Below are positions 24,657 to 34,503 of a DNA stretch of 64,000 nucleotides, one piece after another. The stretch is taken from the NCBI GenBank assembly GCA_965214525.1, contig OZ243959.1:868001-932000 (forward strand). Reading direction: 5' to 3'. The position numbers and the translations under genes are program-made. Under the pieces are notes generated by a model. That model saw only the letters and a list, made by a program, of their open reading frames with translations, had not been told where the DNA came from and made no database searches. Position 1 is the first letter of the stretch; each line of letters starts with the position of its first letter. Origin of the DNA: Qipengyuania_B sp965214525. GTDB lineage: Bacteria > Pseudomonadota > Alphaproteobacteria > Sphingomonadales > Sphingomonadaceae.

Positions 24657-25460
24657 ATGGTAGATAAATCCGAAAAGTTCGAGTGGCTGGTACGGGTCGG
24701 CTATTTTTCCCGAGCCATCCTTTATTCCGTGCTGGGGCTGATCGCCCTGTCCAGCGCCAGCAAGGTTGCGCAAGGCACTGACGGGGTGTTCCAGGCGATT
24801 GAGGATTTCCCCGCGGGAACGGTGATCCTGTGGATCCTGGTTATCGGACTTGTCGCATATGGCTTGTTCCGGCTGTGCTCCCCCTTGTTCGATATCGAGA
24901 ACAACGGCTCGGATGCCAAGGGCTGGGGTAAGCGCCTAGGCCATCTGGGCAGTGCGATCGGACACTTCGCGCTCGCCTATTCCGCCTACCAGTTCGCGAC
25001 CGTCGATCCTTCTTCTGCTGGCGGCGGCGGGGCGCAAAGCGCCGCCTCCGGAGTGCTTTCGATGGATTTCGGCGGTATCGTTCTCGGCTTGCTGGGCCTC
25101 GCCTTCTTCGTTGCCGCCGCGCATCAGGGCAAGCGTGCCGTGACCGGAGAGTTCATGCACCGGATCAGCGGGCAGGCACCCGATTTTACCGAAACGCTCG
25201 GCCGGATCGGATATGCCGCGCGCGCGGTCGTATTCGCAATCATCGGCTGGTCGCTCTTCCAGGCGGGGTTCCTGGGTCAGGGCTCGGACGAGGTGAAGAC
25301 GCTGGGCAGTGCGCTGGCCAGTTTGGCCGGTCAGGGTCTGATCTTTACCCTGGTCGCCATCGGACTGCTGATCTTCGGGATCTTCAGCCTGATCCTTGCG
25401 CGCTACCGGATCATTCCCGACATGGGCGCTGGCGGAAAAGTTCCGGCTTTCCGGTCGTGA
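24657..25460 (+). CDS. DUF1206 integral membrane protein
   Basis: A 267-residue protein with six predicted helices arranged as three related pairs: VRVGYFSRAILYSVLGLIAL, LGSAIGHFALAYSAYQFA and IGYAARAVVFAIIGWSLFQA. This threefold repeat of 'R-x-G-Y-x-A-R-A' followed by a helix is the signature of DUF1206, a family of unknown function. The gene overlaps the MaoC gene (GTGA). Confidence 0.8.
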   Translation: MVDKSEKFEWLVRVGYFSRAILYSVLGLIALSSASKVAQGTDGVFQAIEDFPAGTVILWILVIGLVAYGLFRLCSPLFDIENNGSDAKGWGKRLGHLGSAIGHFALAYSAYQFATVDPSSAGGGGAQSAASGVLSMDFGGIVLGLLGLAFFVAAAHQGKRAVTGEFMHRISGQAPDFTETLGRIGYAARAVVFAIIGWSLFQAGFLGQGSDEVKTLGSALASLAGQGLIFTLVAIGLLIFGIFSLILARYRIIPDMGAGGKVPAFRS

Positions 25461-25918
25461 TCTACTTTGAAGACCTGGAAGTAGGCGGCAAACGAAGCTT
25501 TGGGCGATACAAGGTTACCCGTGAAGAGGTAATGGACTTCGCTCGCAAATACGATCCGCAAATCTTTCACCTGGACGACGAAGCGGCGGCGCAAACCCAT
25601 TTCGGCCGTCTGTCGGCCAGCGGTTGGCATACGTGCGCGATGACGATGCGCATGCTGGTCGATAGCATGACCGAAGTGCAACAGGCCGGGCTTGGCTCGC
25701 CGGGTATCGACAGTTTGCGCTGGGCGAAACCCGTTTATCCGGGCGACGTGCTGCGCGTGGAAACCGAAGTCATCGAGAAACGCCGCAGTCAATCGAAGGA
25801 CTGGCTGGGCCTGTTCAAATCGCGGGCCCAAACCTTCAATCAGAACGATGAAGTGGTGCTCGACATGATTTCCAATGGCCTGATCAAGGTACGTGAGCCG
25901 AGCGTCGGACCGGCCTGA
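25457..25918 (+). CDS. MaoC-like hotdog dehydratase
   Basis: A 153-residue hotdog-fold protein of the MaoC/(R)-hydratase group. The hydratase signature is seen as FARKYDPQIFHLDDEAAAQTHFGRLSASGWHTCAM, with Asp and His in the catalytic positions, then SLRWAKPVYPGDVLRVETEV. It would hydrate a trans-2-enoyl-CoA or act on a related thioester. The start is GTG 25457 within the last codons of the DUF1206 gene. Confidence 0.85.
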   Translation: MIYFEDLEVGGKRSFGRYKVTREEVMDFARKYDPQIFHLDDEAAAQTHFGRLSASGWHTCAMTMRMLVDSMTEVQQAGLGSPGIDSLRWAKPVYPGDVLRVETEVIEKRRSQSKDWLGLFKSRAQTFNQNDEVVLDMISNGLIKVREPSVGPA

Positions 25919-25919
25919 A

Positions 25920-26426
25920 TTAACTGCCGCACTGCGCAGTTCCAGCGCTTTGATACACGATTCCGCGGCCATCGCTGACGCTCAGCGCCGCATCGTAATC
26001 AACCGTTTCATATCCGGTCTTGTCAGCGGAACTTTCGTCGATCTCCAAGCGCATGGCGTACCGGCGGCTAGTGTATCCTACCCGGGTTTGGAGGGGCGCG
26101 GGATCACTCCCGATATCGGCGGCGAAGCGTTCTATCGCGTCGTCGAGTTTCATGAAGCCACGCTCGTTCATCGTCAGCGCGATCGCCCCCATTCCGCCGC
26201 CCGCCGGTACGAAACTGCACCCCGCCCCGAACAGGTCGAACCTCTCGATATCCGGGAACAGGATTGGTTGCGGTTCGATCGGAATCGCAGGCGGGGTCAT
26301 CGCCTCCTCGACCGCTGCTATCGCCGCCGCATCGGCAGCTTCCTTTGCCGCCGGATCGTCCGTGTCCGACGACGAACCACAGGCGGATAACGGCAGGAGT
26401 ATCGCCAAAGCAGTCAACGCGCGCAT
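25920..26426 (-). CDS. Small lipoprotein of unknown function
   Basis: A 168-residue protein starting at ATG 26426, one base into the mutL stop (TGATG), with GGGAGG 8 nt upstream. A lipoprotein signal is clear (MRALTALAILLPLSACGSSS). After an Ala/Asp-rich linker comes a soluble domain (GCSFVPAGGGMGAIALTMNERGFMKLDDAIERFAAD) with a cysteine near each end. No domain is recognised. It is co-transcribed with mutL. Confidence 0.6.
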   Translation of the reverse strand: MRALTALAILLPLSACGSSSDTDDPAAKEAADAAAIAAVEEAMTPPAIPIEPQPILFPDIERFDLFGAGCSFVPAGGGMGAIALTMNERGFMKLDDAIERFAADIGSDPAPLQTRVGYTSRRYAMRLEIDESSADKTGYETVDYDAALSVSDGRGIVYQSAGTAQCGS

Positions 26427-28255
26427 CAATGCCTCCCGAAAAGCTTTTCGACATCGCCCATGCCGAGTTTGACCCAGGTCGGGCGGCCGTGATTGCACTG
26501 GCCGGACCGGGGAACCCGTTCCATTTCGCGCAGCAGGGCGTTCATTTCCTCGGCATTCAGCGTGCGTCCCGCCCTCACCGATCCGTGACAGGCCATTGTC
26601 GCCAAGACCAGGTCGAGCTTCTCCTCCAGCAGCAACGCCACCCCGTGCTTGGCAAGATCGTCGGCGATATCCTGCAACAGGATGGCCGGAGCGGCTCTGC
26701 CCAGCACTTGCGGCACCGCCCTCACCATCATCGCACCTGGCCCGAACCGTTCGATTGACAATCCCAGTTCGTCCAGCTTGTCGGCAGCTTCCTCCAACCG
26801 GTCGCAGTCACGCTCGTCGAGTTCCACGATCGCTGGGAGGAGCAGGTTTTGGGATTGGCGCATGCTCGTCCCTGCCCCAACCGCCTTCAATCGTTCCAGC
26901 ACGATCCGCTCGTGCGCCGCGTGCTGGTCCACCAGCACGAGGCCGTCATCGGCTTCCGCGACGATATAGGTTTGCGCGATCTGCCCCCGGGCGATACCGA
27001 GTGGATAGGAGCGCGCTTCAGCGGGGAGGGGATCGCTGGTTTCTGCCCGCCCGGCCGGAGTTCCAAGTGCGCTGCCGGAGAGCGGCGAAAGCGCACCTTG
27101 CCAAGCCGCTGCCGGTTCGGTGACACGTTGGCGGTCCCGACCTTCAGCTTCGCCCGCCCCTCCCCAGGAAAACGCCGATGTAGCGCGAAAATCGCCTTCG
27201 CGTTCCCAACGCTCCATGATGGCGGCGGTAGGGCGTTGCGCACTGCGGCGGTCCCCTATCGCCAACGCGGTACGCAATCCGGAGACGATGAAGCCACGTA
27301 CCGCTGCGGCATCGCGAAAGCGCACCTCGGTTTTCGCTGGATGGACGTTCACATCGACGTCTTCGCATGGCAGTTCGAGAAACAGCGCCAACACGGCGTG
27401 ACGATCGCGCGCAAGCATGTCGGAATAGGCTCCGCGAACGGCGCCGGTCAACAGGCGGTCCTTCACAGGCCGTCCGTTGACGAACAGGTATTGATGATCG
27501 GCGACTCCGCGATTGTAGGTCGGCAAACCGGCCATCCCGGTCAGCCGCATGCCCGCCCGCTCCAGCTCGATGGGCAGGCCGTTGTCGCGCATGTCACAAC
27601 TGACAATCTGCGCGATGCGGTCCGCCACTGCCTCGTTAGGCGCGACATTGAACACCGTTCGGTCGCCATGCCGGAATGTAAAACCGATGTTGGGCCGGGC
27701 GAGCGCCAGACGCCGAGCGACATCCAGGCACGCCGCGTATTCGCTGCGCGCCGTGCGCAGGAACTTGCGCCGCGCAGGCACGCGTTCGAACAGGCTGCGC
27801 ATGGTGACACAACTACCATGGGGAATGCCACAGGGCGTATCCTCGACGACCTGCCCGTGATCGACTGTCCGCTTCCACCCGGAAGCGCCATCGGACGATC
27901 GGCTTTCGATTGTCAACCGCGCGACGCTGGCTATGGAAGGGATCGCCTCGCCGCGGAACCCCAGCGTCTCCACCCGTTCGATGGCGTCCTGGCTTCCGAT
28001 GAGGCTTTCCGGCAGTTTGGACGTTGCATGGCGTTCGAACGCGAGCGCCAGTTGCGTGCGGTCCATCCCGCAACCATCGTCCGCAACCTGGATCGAGCGC
28101 AGCCCGCCTTCGACGACGTGGATCGCAACCTTGCGCGCCTGCGCGTCGATCGCGTTCTCAAGCAATTCCTTGAGCGCAGACGCCGGGCGTTCGACGACCT
28201 CGCCAGCGGCAATCCGGTTGACGAGGACTTCAGGAAGGCGTCGTATTGCGGCCAC
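26426..28255 (-). CDS. mutL: DNA mismatch repair protein MutL
   Basis: A 609-residue MutL. The N-terminal GHKL ATPase is complete: IAAGEVVERPASALKELLENAIDA, DDGCGM and TLGFRGEAIPSIASV. The C-terminal domain carries the endonuclease metal motif DQHAAHERIVLE (DQHA-x2-E-x4-E), ACHGSVRAG and CNHGRPTW (family form C-P-HGRP, with Asn for Pro). So it is the nicking type of MutL used in organisms without MutH. It is divergent from mreB across 204 nt and co-transcribed with the lipoprotein gene. Confidence 0.96.
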   Translation of the reverse strand: MAAIRRLPEVLVNRIAAGEVVERPASALKELLENAIDAQARKVAIHVVEGGLRSIQVADDGCGMDRTQLALAFERHATSKLPESLIGSQDAIERVETLGFRGEAIPSIASVARLTIESRSSDGASGWKRTVDHGQVVEDTPCGIPHGSCVTMRSLFERVPARRKFLRTARSEYAACLDVARRLALARPNIGFTFRHGDRTVFNVAPNEAVADRIAQIVSCDMRDNGLPIELERAGMRLTGMAGLPTYNRGVADHQYLFVNGRPVKDRLLTGAVRGAYSDMLARDRHAVLALFLELPCEDVDVNVHPAKTEVRFRDAAAVRGFIVSGLRTALAIGDRRSAQRPTAAIMERWEREGDFRATSAFSWGGAGEAEGRDRQRVTEPAAAWQGALSPLSGSALGTPAGRAETSDPLPAEARSYPLGIARGQIAQTYIVAEADDGLVLVDQHAAHERIVLERLKAVGAGTSMRQSQNLLLPAIVELDERDCDRLEEAADKLDELGLSIERFGPGAMMVRAVPQVLGRAAPAILLQDIADDLAKHGVALLLEEKLDLVLATMACHGSVRAGRTLNAEEMNALLREMERVPRSGQCNHGRPTWVKLGMGDVEKLFGRH

Positions 28256-28459
28256 GCCACCGACCTATCGCGAACGCGCGTTTATTTCGAGGCCGCACGG
28301 TGGAAAAACCACAGCAATCGCTCATAATCTTTTTGAAGCTTTAACCATGTCTCGCTACAGGTGTCCCACTTCTGGTCATTCGTGTCGCTACGGAACCGCC
28401 TCATCTTACCTCGGGCGACACGTTCGGCTTAACTTCGTGGACGGACAATCGGACAATCA

Positions 28460-29503
28460 ATGAGTTTTCTTTCCAAGCTTTTGAAATTCGGCACCCAGAA
28501 TATCGCCATCGATCTTGGGACGGCGAATACGCTGGTCTACGTCCAGGACCAGGGCATCATTCTGAACGAGCCATCCGTGGTTGCAATCGAGACGATCAAC
28601 GGCATCAAACGGGTCAAGGCCGTTGGTGACGATGCCAAGATGATGATGGGCAAGACGCCCGATTCCATCGAAGCGATCCGTCCGCTGCGCGACGGGGTGA
28701 TTGCCGACATCGAGATCGCCGAGGCGATGATCAAGCATTTCATCCAGAAGGTGCATGGGCGCAAAAGCCTGTTGCGGTATCCCGAAATCGTAATCTGCGT
28801 GCCTTCTGGTTCCACATCGGTCGAGCGGCGCGCGATCCGCGATGCGGCGAGCAATGCGGGCGCGACGCAAGTGTTCCTGATCCTCGAGCCGATGGCAGCG
28901 GCGATCGGCGCCGATATGCCGGTCACCGAACCTGTCGGAAGCATGGTCGTGGATATTGGCGGCGGCACGACCGAAGTCGCCGTGCTGTCGCTGCGCGGAC
29001 TGGCTTACACGACCTCGGTACGGACCGGGGGCGACAAGATGGATGAAGCCATCGTTTCTTACGTGCGCCGGCATCATAATCTGTTGATCGGCGATGCGAC
29101 GGCGGAACGGATCAAGAAGGATTACGGCGTGGCCATGCCGCCGGAAGATGGCATCGGCGAATTGATCACCCTGAAGGGACGCGACCTGGTGAACGGGGTG
29201 CCCAAGGAGATCACCATCAACCAGGCGCACATCGCGGAAGCGCTTGCGGAACCGATCGGCGCGATCATCGAGGGCGTGCGTATAGCGCTAGAGAACACCG
29301 CACCCGAACTTGCCGCCGATATCGTCGACCAGGGCATCGTGCTGACCGGCGGCGGGGCGCTGATCAAGGGGCTCGACGATTATCTGCGCGAGGAGACGGG
29401 GTTGCCGGTCAGCATCGCCGAAGACCCTTTGACATGTGTTGCCGTAGGCACTGGACGCGCCATGGAAGACCCGATGTATCGCGGCGTCTTGATGACAGCG
29501 TAG
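28460..29503 (+). CDS. mreB: Rod shape-determining protein MreB
   Basis: A 347-residue bacterial actin homologue that directs lateral cell-wall synthesis. Actin-fold motifs: IAIDLGTANTLVYV (phosphate 1), VDIGGGTTEVAVLSL (phosphate 2), and VLTGGGALIKGLDDYL (adenosine). The N-terminal MSFLSKLLKF is a short amphipathic helix for membrane binding. It opens the mreBCD-mrdA-rodA operon; mreC follows after 13 nt. Confidence 0.98.
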   Translation: MSFLSKLLKFGTQNIAIDLGTANTLVYVQDQGIILNEPSVVAIETINGIKRVKAVGDDAKMMMGKTPDSIEAIRPLRDGVIADIEIAEAMIKHFIQKVHGRKSLLRYPEIVICVPSGSTSVERRAIRDAASNAGATQVFLILEPMAAAIGADMPVTEPVGSMVVDIGGGTTEVAVLSLRGLAYTTSVRTGGDKMDEAIVSYVRRHHNLLIGDATAERIKKDYGVAMPPEDGIGELITLKGRDLVNGVPKEITINQAHIAEALAEPIGAIIEGVRIALENTAPELAADIVDQGIVLTGGGALIKGLDDYLREETGLPVSIAEDPLTCVAVGTGRAMEDPMYRGVLMTA

Positions 29504-29516
29504 AGAGGGCGGCGCC

Positions 29517-30509
29517 ATGGCGGCTTCGCCATCGCGGCGTTCGGGCAGTTCGCGTAGAGCGCAATTGGGGCTGTTTACCGGCTATATCGTTGCCGGCACC
29601 GGGGCCTTGCTGGGTGCAATCCTGCTGGGCCTATCGCTGTTTGGCCCACCGTTGTTCGAAACCCCGCGCACGGCCGCACGCGACGTGGTCGCGCCCGCGA
29701 ACAAGGCCGCAGCAGAAGTCCGCGCGGGCGGGCAAAGCGTCTTCAGCGCCGTTCAGGGCTATTTCCGGGCCGGCTCGCAGAATGCACGGCTGAAAAAAGA
29801 GATGGAACTTGCGCGCATCCGGCTGGCAGAAGCCCGGGCGGTGAAGCTGGAGAATACCCGGTTGAAAGCGCTCGTCCGATTGCGCGAAAGTGCCGTTCAG
29901 CCGGTCGCGATCACTCGGATGATCGGCTCGACCGCCAGCAGCCCCCGCCGGTTCGGTTACATCGGTGCGGGCCGCGAGGATGGCGTGCGCGATGGCATGC
30001 CGGTGCGGTCCGCCCGTGGAATCGTTGGCCGGGTGCTGGAAGCGGGCAGCGACAGCGCGCGCATCCTGCTGCTGACCGATACCGAAAGCCTGTTGCCGGT
30101 GCGCCGCGTGGAAGGCGACGTCGTCGCCTTCGCGCAGGGGCGCGGCGATGGGTTGCTGCGCGTCCGGCTGGTGAACCTGGGCATCAATCCTTTGAAGAAG
30201 GGGGATGTGTTCGTGACCAGCGGATCGGGCGGCTTGTTCCATCCCAACGTCGCCGTGGCGATCGTCGACACCATTATCGATGACGGTGCGCTGGCGCGGG
30301 TCATCGCAGATCCCGCGGCCACGGATTATGTGGCGGTGCAACCGATGTTCCAGCCCAAGGCCGTACGGGCAATGCAGGCTCCGCCACCCACGCCGAACCC
30401 CGAAGCGGTTGCGACCGGGATATCACCCGCCGCGACCACGCGTCCTCCACCCGCGCCAGCCGCTTCGCCCGAACCTGACGATCCGACGACCAGTGATGGA
30501 GCGACTTAA
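29517..30509 (+). CDS. mreC: Rod shape-determining protein MreC
   Basis: A 330-residue bitopic protein: cytoplasmic start, one helix (LGLFTGYIVAGTGALLGAILLGLSLF), a coiled coil (KKEMELARIRLAEARAVKLENTRLKAL), then the beta-rich periplasmic domain with GIVGRVLEAGSDSARILLLTDTESLLPV and VFVTSGSGGLFHPN. The tail beyond residue 285 is proline- and alanine-rich. It links MreB to the RodA-PBP2 complex. Its 3' end overlaps mreD by 14 nt. Confidence 0.95.
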   Translation: MAASPSRRSGSSRRAQLGLFTGYIVAGTGALLGAILLGLSLFGPPLFETPRTAARDVVAPANKAAAEVRAGGQSVFSAVQGYFRAGSQNARLKKEMELARIRLAEARAVKLENTRLKALVRLRESAVQPVAITRMIGSTASSPRRFGYIGAGREDGVRDGMPVRSARGIVGRVLEAGSDSARILLLTDTESLLPVRRVEGDVVAFAQGRGDGLLRVRLVNLGINPLKKGDVFVTSGSGGLFHPNVAVAIVDTIIDDGALARVIADPAATDYVAVQPMFQPKAVRAMQAPPPTPNPEAVATGISPAATTRPPPAPAASPEPDDPTTSDGAT

Positions 30510-31050
30510 CCCCCGCGCCCGTTCGGACGAGTATGGCAGTCGCTTCCAGCGGCGCCATTCGACGATCCTGGCGAATATCGTTCCATGGTTGAGCGTGGTG
30601 ATCGCTTCGATCTTGCCGCAATATGTCGTGGCCACCGCCTTTCCGATGATACCGCCGCTGGGTTTCCTCATGCTGCTTGGCTGGCGTCTGGTTCGGCCTG
30701 GCCTGCTGCCCACCTGGGCGGGGTTTCCGCTGGGTCTGGTGGACGATTTGTTCAGCGGTCAGCCCTTCGGTTTCGCGATCCTCTTCTGGTCGTTGACGAT
30801 GCTGTTGGTCGAACTGCTCGAAACACGCTTTCCCTGGCGCAATTTCACGCAGGATTGGTTTACCGCGGGGCTTGCGGCGACACTCTATTGTCTGGCCGGG
30901 GTGATCTTTTCGGGCGCGCGCTTGGAAGGACCGCTGTTCATCGCCACATTGCCGCAAATCATGTTGTCCATTCTCCTCTTTCCCATTCTGGCACGGCTGG
31001 TGGCGCGGCTGGACCGTCTGCGCCTGATGCGCTGGCGGGCGATAAGCTGA
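30496..31050 (+). CDS. mreD: Rod shape-determining protein MreD
   Basis: A 184-residue membrane protein with about five helices (for example VVIASILPQYVVATAFPMIPPLGFLMLLGWRL and LPQIMLSILLFPILARLVARL). The position between mreC and mrdA and the motif GLVDDLFSGQPFGF identify it. Start ATG 30496 lies inside the mreC end; its stop shares TGATG with mrdA, so translation is coupled on both sides. Confidence 0.9.
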   Translation: MERLNPRARSDEYGSRFQRRHSTILANIVPWLSVVIASILPQYVVATAFPMIPPLGFLMLLGWRLVRPGLLPTWAGFPLGLVDDLFSGQPFGFAILFWSLTMLLVELLETRFPWRNFTQDWFTAGLAATLYCLAGVIFSGARLEGPLFIATLPQIMLSILLFPILARLVARLDRLRLMRWRAIS

Positions 31051-33146
31051 TGCTCGGCCCCAAATCCCGCAATTTCGTTTCGGCGCATTCGATCAAGCAG
31101 AGCTTCGACCGGCGCAGCTTTCTCGTCGCCAGCGGCATGGGAGGCCTTGGCACGCTGCTCGCCGTGCGCATGGGCTATATCGCCATCGCCGAAAACGAGA
31201 AATACGAAGTTGAATCCGAAAGCAACCGCGTCAATCTCAGCCTCATCCCTCCGCGCAGGGGCTGGATACTGGATCGCAACGGCGCGCCCCTTGCCTCGAA
31301 CCGGGCGGACTTCCGGGTCGATCTGATCCCGGAACGCATGACGAAACCGGCAGCTACCATCCGCATCCTGGCCGATGTGCTGGGCCTCAATCAGGGTGAC
31401 GTCGTCGATCTCACGCGCAAAATCGACGAAGCCCGCGGGTTTCAGGCCGTAGAAGTCGCTTCAGGTCTCACATACGACCAGTTCGCGGCATTGAGCGTGC
31501 GCCTGCCGGATCTGCCCGGGGTCATTCCGCAACGCGGGTTCTCGCGGTTCTATCCGACCGGCCCGGCCGTTGGTCACCTGATCGGCTATGTCGGCATTGC
31601 GAACCGAGAGGAATACGAAGAGGACAACAACCCCCTGCTCGTCACCCCGGGGTTCAAGATTGGCAAGGATGGCCTGGAAAAGCAGTTCGAACAGAATCTG
31701 CGCGGCGTCCCTGGTGCGCGCCGGGTCGAGGTGACCGCGTCTGGTCGCATCGTGCGCGATCTCGATATGCGCGAAGATGTGCAGGGACAGCCGATCCGGC
31801 TGACGATCGATGGCCCGTTGCAGGATTACGCAGCCCGCAGGATCGGTCTTGAATCGGGCTCGGTGGTGGTGATCGATTGCCTTACTGGCGACATCGTCTG
31901 CATGGCGTCCATGCCCAGTTTCGACCCGAACAGCTTTTCCGATGGCATCGGCAGCGTCGAATACGCGATGCTGAGCGATGACGAGCGCGTGCCGTTGCGC
32001 AACAAGGTACTGAAGGGTCTTTATCCGCCCGGCTCGACCGTCAAACCCATGCATTCCCTCGCTTTCCTTGAAGCCGGGGTCAAACCGACCGACACGGTGT
32101 TCTGCGGTGGTGGCCTGAGGGTAGGCAACCGTTTCTTCCGCTGCTGGAAGCGCGGGGGGCATGGCACCGTCGACATGGCAAAAGGCATCTACCAAAGCTG
32201 CGATACCTACTTCTATCATTTCTCGCAGCAGGTCGGGTTCAACCGGATCGCTCAGGTCGCTCATACGCTGGGCCTCGGGGAAGAATACGATCTGCCGGTG
32301 ACGAGCCAGTTTTACGGCACGGTGCCCGACCCGCAATGGAAGGTGAAGAAGTACGAGCGTGAATGGCAGACGTTCGACACGGTCAACGCCTCGATCGGAC
32401 AGGGATACTACCTGACCAATCCCTTGCAGCTCGCCGTGATGAGCGCACGCCTGGCGACCGGATACAATCTGAAACCTCGCCTGGTCATGGGCCGCGACAA
32501 GCCGCAACCACGCAGCTTCAACTTTCCGCAGTCGGAGATCGACTATATCCGCCAATCGATGAGCGATGTCGTCAACGGGCCGGGGACGGCGGGACGTGGA
32601 CGGTTGCCGTTCGACGACATCCTGATGGCCGGCAAGACCGGCACGGCGCAGGTCGTGTCGCTGAGCAAATCCGACGGCAAGAGCGGACCCTGGAAATACC
32701 GCGATCATGGATTGTTCGTCTTCTTCGCTCCATTCGACAATCCGCGTTACGCCGGCGCGGTCGTGATCGAGCATGGGGGCGGATCGGGGGCGGCCTATCC
32801 GATCGCCCGCGACGTGATGACCTTTCTCTTCGACCCGACCAAGGGGTTGGAAGCGCTGCATTCGCTGGAAGAGCAATGGGGCGGATCGGCGCAACACCGG
32901 CTGGACAAGAAATATGCTGCCTATGCCGCTGCTGCCGGGGAACAGGTTCCTGTTGTGCCGCAGCGAGACGAGGACATTTTCGATCAGGTCGAAGCCGAGG
33001 CGCGGTTGGAGGCGGCACGGGTGCAGGACCGGGGGGCGGAACCCATCGTTCCGCGCGGAGACAGCCCCGCCCCGCCCCCGGGCCAGACGAGCGCGTCCCT
33101 GAACCGCTTATCGGGTGCCGCGCGCGCAGGCGAGGCGGCACAGTGA
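31050..33146 (+). CDS. mrdA: Penicillin-binding protein 2 (elongasome transpeptidase)
   Basis: A 698-residue class B PBP that cross-links peptidoglycan in the elongasome. One N-terminal helix (FLVASGMGGLGTLLAVRMGYIAIAE) precedes the pedestal domain (RRGWILDRNGAPLASNRADFRVDLIPE). The transpeptidase motifs are PGSTVKPM (SxxK, catalytic Ser), SCD in YQSCDTYFYHFS (SxN position, Asp for Asn as in many PBP2s), and KTG in MAGKTGTAQV. The C-terminal 90 residues after GGSAQHRLDKKYAAYAAA are low-complexity, proline-rich and longer than in E. coli. Confidence 0.96.
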   Translation: MLGPKSRNFVSAHSIKQSFDRRSFLVASGMGGLGTLLAVRMGYIAIAENEKYEVESESNRVNLSLIPPRRGWILDRNGAPLASNRADFRVDLIPERMTKPAATIRILADVLGLNQGDVVDLTRKIDEARGFQAVEVASGLTYDQFAALSVRLPDLPGVIPQRGFSRFYPTGPAVGHLIGYVGIANREEYEEDNNPLLVTPGFKIGKDGLEKQFEQNLRGVPGARRVEVTASGRIVRDLDMREDVQGQPIRLTIDGPLQDYAARRIGLESGSVVVIDCLTGDIVCMASMPSFDPNSFSDGIGSVEYAMLSDDERVPLRNKVLKGLYPPGSTVKPMHSLAFLEAGVKPTDTVFCGGGLRVGNRFFRCWKRGGHGTVDMAKGIYQSCDTYFYHFSQQVGFNRIAQVAHTLGLGEEYDLPVTSQFYGTVPDPQWKVKKYEREWQTFDTVNASIGQGYYLTNPLQLAVMSARLATGYNLKPRLVMGRDKPQPRSFNFPQSEIDYIRQSMSDVVNGPGTAGRGRLPFDDILMAGKTGTAQVVSLSKSDGKSGPWKYRDHGLFVFFAPFDNPRYAGAVVIEHGGGSGAAYPIARDVMTFLFDPTKGLEALHSLEEQWGGSAQHRLDKKYAAYAAAAGEQVPVVPQRDEDIFDQVEAEARLEAARVQDRGAEPIVPRGDSPAPPPGQTSASLNRLSGAARAGEAAQ

Positions 33147-34261
33147 ACAGCATCGTTCCCGCCCCTATCGCACGCCAGCCTTGGCAATTGATCTTTGCCC
33201 TCTTCGCATTGGTCGCGTTCGGTGCGGCGGTGCTGTATTCCGCCGGGGGCGGTGGTTGGTCGCCCTACGCAAGTTCGCACCTTGTGCGGTTCGCCGTGTC
33301 GTTCGTGTTGGCAAGCGCGATCTCGCTCGCGAGTAGAGAACTCGTCAGGTTCGTGGCTTATCCGGTCTATGTTGTCGTATTATTGCTCTTGGTCGCGGTA
33401 GAGGCGATCGGTGCCATGGGCGGCGGCAGCCAGCGTTGGCTTAACCTGGGCCCGATCGTGTTGCAGCCATCCGAACTAATGAAACCGGTGCTCGTGCTGG
33501 CGCTGGCACATTTCTATGCCACCCTGCCAATTGGCATGATCAATAGCTGGCGTGCCATCGTCCCTGCCGGGGTGTTGATCGGCTTGCCGATGGTGCTGGT
33601 GCTTCTGCAACCCGATCTTGGTACTTCCCTCGCCATCGCTTTTGGCGGTGCCATCATCATGTTCCTTGCCGGATTGCCGCTGCGCTGGTTCGTAATGGGC
33701 GGTGTAGCTGCCGCTGCGATTGCGCCGCTAGCGTTCTTTTTCGGGCTGAAGCCATACCAGCAAAAGCGGGTCTTCACTTTCCTCGATCCGGAAAGCGATC
33801 CTCTGGGTGACGGGTATCACATCACCCAATCGAAAATCGCCATCGGGTCAGGCGGATTTTCGGGCAAGGGCTTCAACGAAGGATCGCAGAGCCATCTGAA
33901 CTACCTGCCCGAACCGCACACCGATTTCGTGTTTGCGACGATGGCCGAGGAATGGGGCTTGCTGGGCGGGGTGGCGGTGCTGATCCTGTTTGCCCTTATC
34001 CTTGGCTGGGGCATGAAAGTCGCGCGCCAGGCGGAAGACCGGTTCGACCGCCTGCTCGCCGCCGGAATGGTGGCGACGATCTTTTTCTACGTGGCAATCA
34101 ATCTCATGATGGTCATGGGCCTGGCGCCGGTCGTGGGCATTCCCCTTCCCTTCATGAGCCATGGCGGTTCGTCCATGCTGACCAATATGATCTGCATCGG
34201 CATGTTGATGATGGTGTATCGGTGGAACCGGCGCAAGGATACGCGCGGTTCGCTCATTTAA
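33143..34261 (+). CDS. rodA: Peptidoglycan glycosyltransferase RodA
   Basis: A 372-residue SEDS protein with ten predicted helices, the glycan polymerase partner of PBP2. Family motifs: GGGSQRWLNLGPIVLQPSELMK, LLQPDLGTSLAIAFGG, and the C-terminal PFMSHGGSSMLTNM. The start is GTG 33143 within the mrdA stop (GTGA). Some of these motifs face the periplasm and hold the catalytic Asp region. It is the last gene of the cell-shape operon; tRNA-Lys follows 63 nt later. Confidence 0.96.
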   Translation: MNSIVPAPIARQPWQLIFALFALVAFGAAVLYSAGGGGWSPYASSHLVRFAVSFVLASAISLASRELVRFVAYPVYVVVLLLLVAVEAIGAMGGGSQRWLNLGPIVLQPSELMKPVLVLALAHFYATLPIGMINSWRAIVPAGVLIGLPMVLVLLQPDLGTSLAIAFGGAIIMFLAGLPLRWFVMGGVAAAAIAPLAFFFGLKPYQQKRVFTFLDPESDPLGDGYHITQSKIAIGSGGFSGKGFNEGSQSHLNYLPEPHTDFVFATMAEEWGLLGGVAVLILFALILGWGMKVARQAEDRFDRLLAAGMVATIFFYVAINLMMVMGLAPVVGIPLPFMSHGGSSMLTNMICIGMLMMVYRWNRRKDTRGSLI

Positions 34262-34324
34262 AGATGGTCTGGGGCTTTCATCGCCGGCATCACGCGCTAT
34301 ATGGCCTGTTCCGCCAGACGGAAT

Positions 34325-34400
<76 letters not shown>

Positions 34401-34454
34401 TATTTGTTTGCACCGCGCTGCGGTCTGCCCTTCCACGTCTTGTGTGTGTTTTCG

Positions 34455-34481
34455 ATGTGATTGTCGTCTTGTCAATCACAT
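34455..34481. promoter_or_regulatory. Inverted repeat upstream of ribB
   Basis: ATGTGATTG (34455-34463), nine spacer bases, CAATCACAT (34473-34481): a perfect 9-bp inverted repeat, ending 22 nt before the ribB start. A further half-site ATGTGA follows at 34486-34491. TTGTCG and TAAAAT inside it resemble a weak promoter. It is AT-rich and lacks a T-run, so an operator is likelier than a terminator. Confidence 0.5.
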
Positions 34482-34503
34482 TAAAATGTGAAACAACGTC
34501 GTC

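Noticed and set aside
34401..34503. FMN riboswitch upstream of ribB
   Set aside because: The leader is only about 100 nt and lacks the conserved FMN-element segments (for example AGGGC and GGGGCAG).
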